NCBI GenBank assembly: GCA_020726505.1
Contig: JAHLEZ010000006.1
Span: 1,178,001-1,242,000 of the forward strand
Origin: Leptodontidium sp. MPI-SDFR-AT-0119
Taxonomy: Eukaryota; Ascomycota; Leotiomycetes; Helotiales; Leptodontidiaceae
DNA: 64,000 nt
Reading direction: 5' to 3'
Part shown: one piece after another, positions 58,117 to 64,000 of the stretch
Numbering within the stretch: the stretch's first letter is position 1
Layout: every line of letters starts with the position of its first letter
The notes under the pieces: generated by a model
Told to the model about the DNA's origin: nothing
Database searches by the model: none
What the model saw: only the letters and a program-made list of their open reading frames with translations
Position numbers and translations under genes: made by a program

Positions 58117-59644
58117 CCTGTCCTCCTACACAGACGCTCTGCCACTTCGTCCGTCTATCGTCCTGAAAAGTTCTCTATCTCCAAGCGCAGTTCTCTCGAA
58201 ATGACTCTCTCCTCAGGGGTCGTGTCTCTGTGAGCTGGTGGTGGGGTTCCTGAGCGTTCTGACGTGTTGATGCGAAATGCGGAGGAGGGGTGTGTGTTTG
58301 TGCTACAAAGGTCAGCGTTTAACTGGTGGTAGCGATGTCCGTAAGCCCAGGTTCAAGCATGCGATTCATGATCGGTGGATTGCCAGCTGGATGCTCTGGG
58401 GGCGGTTGGACATTGGTATTGGGGTCGGTTGGAAGAAAGGCTGTCGAGGTGTGTGAGGCAAGGCGGACGTATGTTGTGTTAGCTTCTGGATGTTTTGAGA
58501 GGGTTGAGCTTATTCGGAAGCCAATGAGTAAGTCTGAAGCCCTGTGGTTGCGGCAGCATGCAGCGAACTTGGCCCCTTAAAAGGCCTGGCCTGGGATCGA
58601 AGATGAGTGCCGTAGTGACCAGAGAGATAAGCGCTGATAGGCACTCAGGTTCATTTAGGAGTCGCGGTGCATCAAGTCAAGCTCATAGTAGTCACAGTTT
58701 ATATGTTCCGTGTCCCCTTGTTCCTCGACAGCGTGGAGCATTCTGCTCTAGCCGCCCGATAGAGCACTTTGTGATCATTAGCTTCTCAGGATCGCCTGCT
58801 AGAGCTCCAGCGGCCGTCCTCTGTGGTGTGAATGTGCCTCGATTTGAGCCCGCACGTCCATGCCTCTGTACCAGTACGAGGGCCGCCATGCGGGTGCTGG
58901 AATTTCAAGAGCCAGTAGTAAAGCCTCATGGCTTCTTGAAGCTGCTATTGGGCAGGCCTTGGTGTGCAGGAAACATGCAGGGTGGTTGAGCGGCCCGGGA
59001 AGAGCCCGCATTCCATGCAGTGATGGAATTCAACCATACGCATGACATATGCTGTTCTTATCAGGGGATATCCGAAGTCGAATCTGCCGACCTTAGCCCC
59101 CAAGTACCATCCAAAACGAGCCAGGAAGAGCCAGAGGAGCGAACTGGAGACACGATTTTTGTGCAAGGCTGACGAGCACTGGCAAGCGGGCAGATAAACA
59201 AGCCTCGGGCAAAGACAAAGATCCAGGGGTATGAGTTCAGGGGGGAAGCAATGGGTGGCTTCACCAATGAAACTTCCACTAACGAAAAACGAAAGCAAAG
59301 AGCGAAGTCTATTGAAATGGTGATTCCACCAATGATCTTATGATTTGCCCAAGGCATGTATTGTATCGGTCAATAGTCTTTGTGTCTTGCATCATATTCA
59401 ATACAGAAGAAGTAAATATTCTATCAGATCATCGTTGCGTTAGAGCATCATGCGCTCTTCCTTCCTTTTACTTGAGCAGAGTTTCCTCTTGTTGTCCTAT
59501 TCTAGATTGTACATGCTGGGTATGTAGACACTCCCAATCTTCTCTAATATACAGACGCCGTTGCTCCATTACCTCCCACAATCTCCAACCTCGCTGATGC
59601 AATACATACTCAAACAACGTAAACCGACTTTGATATACACTGAA
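58117..59644. other. Intergenic, Bro1 promoter and Mdj1 3' flank
   Basis: 1.5 kb. Open frames here (for example 58558-58989 on plus) are compositionally random. No gene seen. Confidence 0.55.
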
Positions 59645-61374
59645 CTAAACACCAGTCCCCGATTCCTTCTTGGAGTCCTTATCTTTAGGTGTCTTCTTCT
59701 CCGAGGAGTCGTTCTTTTGATTTCCCTCACTTCCGTCTTTGGAACTAGAGGGGCTGTCGGTCAACTTATTCCAAACTGACTTGAGAAATCCGTCGTGCTT
59801 TGGAGATGATTCAGACTCAGAAGAGCTTGGGAAATCAGCTACGGTACCTTCTATGGCTGTGGGGTTACTCACTTGGTTCGGCCAACATTCATGATACGCT
59901 TCGCTGTCTTGTCGCCCAGCTCGTCTGCAAGCATCTCGATGATCGTACGCTGATTGGCACTGAGATACTTTGGTACATTGACTTTGAACTCCACCTTGAG
60001 GTCGCCAGCTCCTCTTCTCCCGTCGAGTCTCTTCATGCCCTTTCCTCCTAAAGTGATTTTGTCTCCAGTTCCAGTGCCAGTAGCTACTTTGACATTGACA
60101 TCGCCGTCCAGAGTAGGAATTTTGACCTCTCCACCAAGCAAACCAGTCGTCAGAGGGATAGTAGCCGTGTATAGAATATCAGATCCAGAACGGCGGTATT
60201 TTGGGTCCGTTGCTACTCTCACAAGGACATATAGATCTCCGCGCATGGACTTCGCGTCCGGGTTGGCTGCGTTGCCAGTTGCCGCGGCATCTCCTTCGCG
60301 GTCTAGTCGAAGTCGCATGCCATCCTCAATCCCACCTGGAATATCGACCGTGATGGTCTTCCGTTCTCTTACAACACCATTCCCAGAGCATGTTCTACAT
60401 TCCCCTCCTTTGGGAATTGTAACACCCTGACCACCACAGGCAGCGCAAGTTGATGCCATCTGAAAACCTCCCTGAACGAAATGAACCCTAGTTCCGGTAC
60501 CACCACAGGATTTGCATTCAGATCGCTTGGTTCCAGCTTTCAGTCCGTTTCCAGAGCAAGTCTTGCAAGTCGACAATGGCGTCAAGTTGATGGCCTTAGT
60601 CGTACCTTTGGCAGCCTCCATAAACGACACATTGACCTGTGTCTCAATGTTCTCCCCGACGAGAATTTCCTCCTGGAATGGGTTTCGACCAGGAGATGAA
60701 CGACCTCTTCTTCCTCCAGTAAACCCTTTGAACAAGTCCTCAAAATTGAAATCGGCCCCGAATCCTCCTCCAAACCCGCCTGGAAATCCACCAGCACCAG
60801 CGCCACCTCCGAAACCACCACCAAACGGATCGCCACCAGCCCCAGGTCCTGTTGGGTTCCCTCCCTGATCAAAAGCTGCCGCTCCAAACTGATCCCATGC
60901 GGCTTTCTTCTGTGCGTCTGTCAAAAGCTCGTACGCCGATTGTGCCTCTGCAAATTTATCCTTTGCCGTCGGGTCTTTGTTTGTATCCGGATGGAACTTC
61001 TTAGCCAGCCCATAGTAAGCCTTCTTGATGTCACTCGCAGAGGCGTTCTTATCGACTCCTAGAACAGTATATGGATTCTTGGTGGCATGTAGACTCGAAG
61101 TTGGATGAAAAGCCTGTAGAAGTTAGTGAACCTGCAGGAAATGTTCTTCAGTAAAACTTGCCCTTGTTTGTGAAGCCCCATTTAGAGATTTGGGTCGCAT
61201 TGCAGCAACACTAGGCCGCCGTGATTGATGGGGCGGTACTGAACATAGTGCACGGGATTGCTGTCTCCTTGATACCTCATTTTGGAATCGATTTTGTCTT
61301 GAGGCATGGGCAGGGCACAACACTCGACTTGTCGTGGCGGCCCTGCTGAGTATGTTTGTTGTCCCAACGTTCAT
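59645..61374 (-). CDS. MDJ1: Mitochondrial DnaJ/Hsp40 chaperone Mdj1
   Basis: Co-chaperone of mitochondrial Hsp70, stimulating its ATPase through the J domain. Exons 61162-61374, 59873-61113 and 59645-59825 give 544 residues. Exon 1 is a presequence (Arg/Ser/Gln-rich). The J domain begins [20 protein letters not shown] and carries HPD at 112-114. Then a Gly/Phe region, four zinc-finger repeats ([32 protein letters not shown]), the C-terminal peptide-binding domains ([17 protein letters not shown]) and a Ser/Lys tail with [11 protein letters not shown]. Intron 1 (48 bp) needs a GC donor, AGG|GCAAGT, with a CTAAC branch point; no in-phase GT alternative works. Intron 2 is 47 bp. An in-frame upstream ATG at 61425 is possible but less like a presequence. 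Confidence 0.92.
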
Positions 61375-61994
61375 CGTGATATTCTGTAATGGTTCATTGA
61401 AGCAAGCTTCCAAAGTTGTCTCCAAATCGTGCGGGAGGATTGAGGTCTGTGATCATCGACTTGTGGTGAGTGGATAAAGTTGTCTTCACTTGGGTCGATT
61501 GTATTGAACTTTTTTTTGACAGGCAGCTATTTTGATGGGCTCTGATTGGCTGGGGTTCAGTCCACCGAAATGCCGAGAGCAAGCAAGAAGCTTCTACAAA
61601 GTCATGAACATGCCCAGCGCGCTTCTCTGGAAATGTTATTATGGCGCCAAAATAAACTATACAGGACTAGAGAAGCTGAGTTTGTCCCCATCTCTGCTCA
61701 GCTGAATTAAATTGTGGTGGTCGGTTTGTGCTTGGTTCCTGGCTTCAATTGTAGTGTGGTGCTGATGCTTCAAATCATACTGCTGAGGGCCCTACTTGTA
61801 CTACCACAGCTGATCGACTACATAGACAACTCAGCCTCTAAGATATCAATGTTATATAACATTACGTGGACATTTCATCAAGCTGTTAAAAGTTCATGAT
61901 AGGGTATCATAAAACATGCCGTCGACCCAGCCCGAACGCCATACCAAACCTACGCCAAGCCCATGACCAAAAGTACCAAGTATCCAATATGTCT
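61375..61994. other. Intergenic, Mdj1 promoter and Sap30 3' flank
   Basis: 620 bases between two minus-strand genes. No gene seen; short frames are not protein-like. Confidence 0.55.
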
Positions 61995-62656
61995 TCATCG
62001 AGGTCGCTGAGGGTAGAACCTCATGCGGAAATTTTTATCTGTTTCCTGTCAGCTTCCAAATCTCCTAAAGTCTCCGCAGTAGAGCGTCTGGGGCTTCAAA
62101 GTCTTACCTTGCCATCGGACCTTGTACAGAAAGTCCACCACGACTTCGTTCTCAGCAATGCCCATACTATTGAAGTGCTTCCGCACAGTATTCGCCAATT
62201 GATCTTTGCTCTGCCTACGCTGCTCTTTTCGTCTTGCCATTGTAGGAGACATATGACCAATTGGGGATCGGGAGAGGACAAGTTGATTGTAAGGCTTATT
62301 GAATGCGGCCGGTGTGTTTAAGTGGTAATCGTACCGATAGCCGTGTAGAACAGCAGCATCAAACTTCGTCCATTGGAGCTAGAAGACTTGTGTTAGTGGA
62401 GTGGTATGACGCCTTTGAGCAGAAGAGAACTTACGCCAGGAGCCGATTCTGCAACAGCAGTCGTTGACGCTCCTGTAGCTCCGCCACTTGGCCCCGCAGT
62501 CACTACATCCCTTAGAGAACTTCCACCTGTTCCATTCCCAGCTACACGTCGACCTTTGCCATTTGTGGCACTCGCAGTGGTTGTGGTCTTCTCTTTGGTA
62601 CTTGATGCTTCAGACCTCGAGTCGTCGGGTTGAGGCTTCGATCTTGGAGGAGCCAT
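61995..62656 (-). CDS. SAP30: Histone deacetylase complex subunit Sap30-like
   Basis: Sin3-binding subunit of the Rpd3/Sin3 histone deacetylase complex in the nucleus. Exons 62435-62656, 62108-62378 and 61995-62038 give 178 residues. The first exon is a disordered Ser/Thr/Gly-rich N-terminus (GTGGSSLRDVVTAG). The second carries the conserved core, ALHAYR-like HGYRYDYHLNTP, then SPTMARRKEQRRQSKDQLAN and KHFNSMGIAENEVVVDFLYK. The last exon is just 44 nt, ending DKNFRMRF and a short basic tail. I chose the final acceptor (69-bp intron) because it restores the family's DKxFRxRF ending. Alternative readthrough of the last intron would give a different short tail. A neighbour on the same strand lies 176 bp upstream. 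Confidence 0.87.
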
Positions 62657-62832
62657 GCGGTGACTTAGAATTTAGCTCTATGTTTCGTTCTTTTGAGAGC
62701 GGAGTCTATAACGAGAGTGTGAGGTAGGTGTAGGTATAAGTTCGATGTAAGGTCTGCAATTGAGGCGGTTGATGAGAGTGACCTCACACACGAGAGTCTC
62801 GCGTTCAGCAGTCGCGACTTACGCTAGGGATT

Positions 62833-63754
62833 TTAGTAGTTCCGCTCCGGTGTGGCTTGATCCTGTAAAGTGCTTACTGACTTCGCAGCCGAAAGTCCTC
62901 CCCATTCCATACCCGATCCCGATCCCCAACGCCGACGCCGATCCGATGTTGGCCCTCTGGTCACATCCTTCACCAAATGCACTTCTCGTTCCTTGGTGTA
63001 CATTTCCATCTCATTAGGCCACATATTCAGCTCCCCGTCAAGCCTCAACTGAAGAAGATCTTTTGAGCGATTTATGTTCTGAAAATTTTCTCGTTCATCA
63101 ATGAGTTTATGGATGTTGGCCAGCGTCTGCCACCCCGACTCTTTGGGACTGAACGAGGCGCTACGGGATGTCTCAGCCTTCCAGATGTGTCGAGCAGCAT
63201 ATGCCAAGCAGCTCTGCATTGCTGATAACAGATGGCCAATCATCACCAATACAATTTGGTCATGAAGAAAGAAAGCTTTTGAAGAGTTTTCCCCAGCCAA
63301 CTGTGGCCCCAGCCGCCTCCTCCCCCAAGATTTAGCGCAGGTGCAGGTCCCGGCTGAGGAAGGACAGCCGATGCTGCCGCCAGATCAGACCCAGGAAGGC
63401 CTTCGAAGAAGGATTTTCCCAAAAAGCAAGTCATGCATGAGAGCTGTCTTGGAATCTGGGGAGGCACGCCCATTTGTAGGTGCGCCGTGGGCCGGTCCGG
63501 AGATGGAATCTTCATCAACATTTTCTTCCTTGTCAAATTTTCCGAGCTCAAGCCTTTGCTGTCTTTATCCCGGGAAATGCACTTTCCAATTTGCGGATCG
63601 ACATGTTTTGATAGCATGGAATCATGCTTCCCTATTCTCCGCGATGTTCAACTAGCTCTACTCACCTGGACCCTGTCAGCGGTACTAGCAGGTCGATGAC
63701 ATCTTTCACCTTTGCTTCTGGGAACAGGACCAGACTAGCTGAGAGGCCGGCCAT
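62833..63754 (-). CDS. Unknown small protein, proposed three exons
   Basis: Proposed exons 63666-63754, 63391-63562 and 62833-63300 give 242 residues with matching phases. Start MAGLSASLVLFPEAKVKDVI at 63754. The second exon frame is an acidic, then Ser/Thr-rich linker (EENVDEDSISGPAHGAPTN) and a helix with KTALMHDLLFGKILLR. The third has LAGENSSKAFF, a hydrophobic stretch (IVLVMIGHLLSAMQSCLAYA) and a charged helical tail (RLDGELNMWPNEMEMYTKE). No frame here is open over the whole region, and the second intron's GTCTGA donor and the first acceptor AAAG are weak, so boundaries may be wrong. I do not recognise the family. Its stop lies 177 bp from the start of the Sap30 gene, a tandem arrangement. 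Confidence 0.45.
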
Positions 63755-64000
63755 GATTCAAAAGTGCAAATGGATTTGACAAAAAGGAATGTACTAGTGT
63801 CATCGATCTTCGTATACTGGACATTGGGCTTGTCTACAAACAGCGTACTCTGGAGAGTAGACTGAGTCAATAGCCAATATGACTGAATAGCACACGACAT
63901 GAGGGGGAGATCTTCTCCACAAAATCTGGGAAGCAAGCCACTCCTCATGTGCTAGGCTCGGTGTAACCACCACCCACGCTCACTCGAAGGCGAGGGAGGG
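63755..64000. other. Window edge, upstream of the unknown gene
   Basis: 246 bases, presumably leader/promoter of the unknown minus-strand gene. The open frame at 63706-63948 overlaps its first exon in another frame and has no protein features. Confidence 0.4.

Noticed and set aside
58558..58989. 143-codon frame in the Bro1 promoter
   Set aside because: Overlapping open frames in both directions without codon bias suggest chance.

Overview
This is a stretch of a filamentous ascomycete (Pezizomycotina) chromosome. The genes carry short introns (about 45-145 bp) with GTRNGT donors and CTRAY-type branch points, intergenic DNA is pyrimidine-rich, and the gene set is typical of that group: Bro1, Lon/Pim1, nitrate reductase, cutinase, a Cya5-like PPR protein and a type-2 glycosyltransferase. 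The class may be Leotiomycetes, but that is an impression from protein style, not proven. I support 19 intact or nearly intact protein-coding genes, two broken loci and one non-autonomous transposon. I see no rRNA, tRNA or CRISPR array.

Layout, left to right. (1) 0-12.7 kb: the 3' part of a RhoGAP gene (+), an unrecognised basic coiled-coil protein (+), a SANT-SANT-homeodomain protein (+), an Fyv7-type ribosome-biogenesis factor (-) and an Atos/FAM214-family protein (+). (2) 13.3-16.7 kb: an accessory patch with a secreted cutinase (+) followed by two divergent ORFs that are both broken by frame changes. (3) 17-25.6 kb: a mitochondrial PPR protein (-) sharing a divergent promoter with SRP68 (+), then a full-length nitrate reductase (-). 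(4) 25.6-29 kb: a gene-poor, partly AT-rich interval that holds a 465-bp element with terminal inverted repeats and TA target duplications. (5) 29-33 kb: the nonsense-mediated-decay factor UPF2 in seven exons. (6) 33-37 kb: a 4.2-kb gap, then a multi-pass family-2 glycosyltransferase, a membrane-type RBR ubiquitin ligase (+), nucleoporin Seh1 (-) and a divergent protein kinase (-). (7) 47.6-50.7 kb: a 3.1-kb gap. (8) 50.7-63.8 kb: a run of minus-strand genes: mitochondrial Lon protease, Bro1, mitochondrial DnaJ Mdj1, Sap30 and a small unknown protein near the right edge.

No operon-like or secondary-metabolite cluster is visible. The genes are mostly housekeeping and act independently. Lon and Mdj1 both serve mitochondrial protein quality control, and the PPR protein mitochondrial gene expression. 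Bro1 and the RBR ligase belong to ubiquitin/endosome biology. Cutinase, the surface-growth type glycosyltransferase and nitrate reductase fit a plant-associated or saprotrophic lifestyle. The most unusual items are the SANT-homeodomain fusion, the RBR ligase with membrane segments inside its IBR, the kinase lacking a standard HRD/DFG, the mariner-type miniature element and the decayed ORF pair beside the cutinase. Exon coordinates below were derived by eye from splice signals and reading frame, without transcript data.
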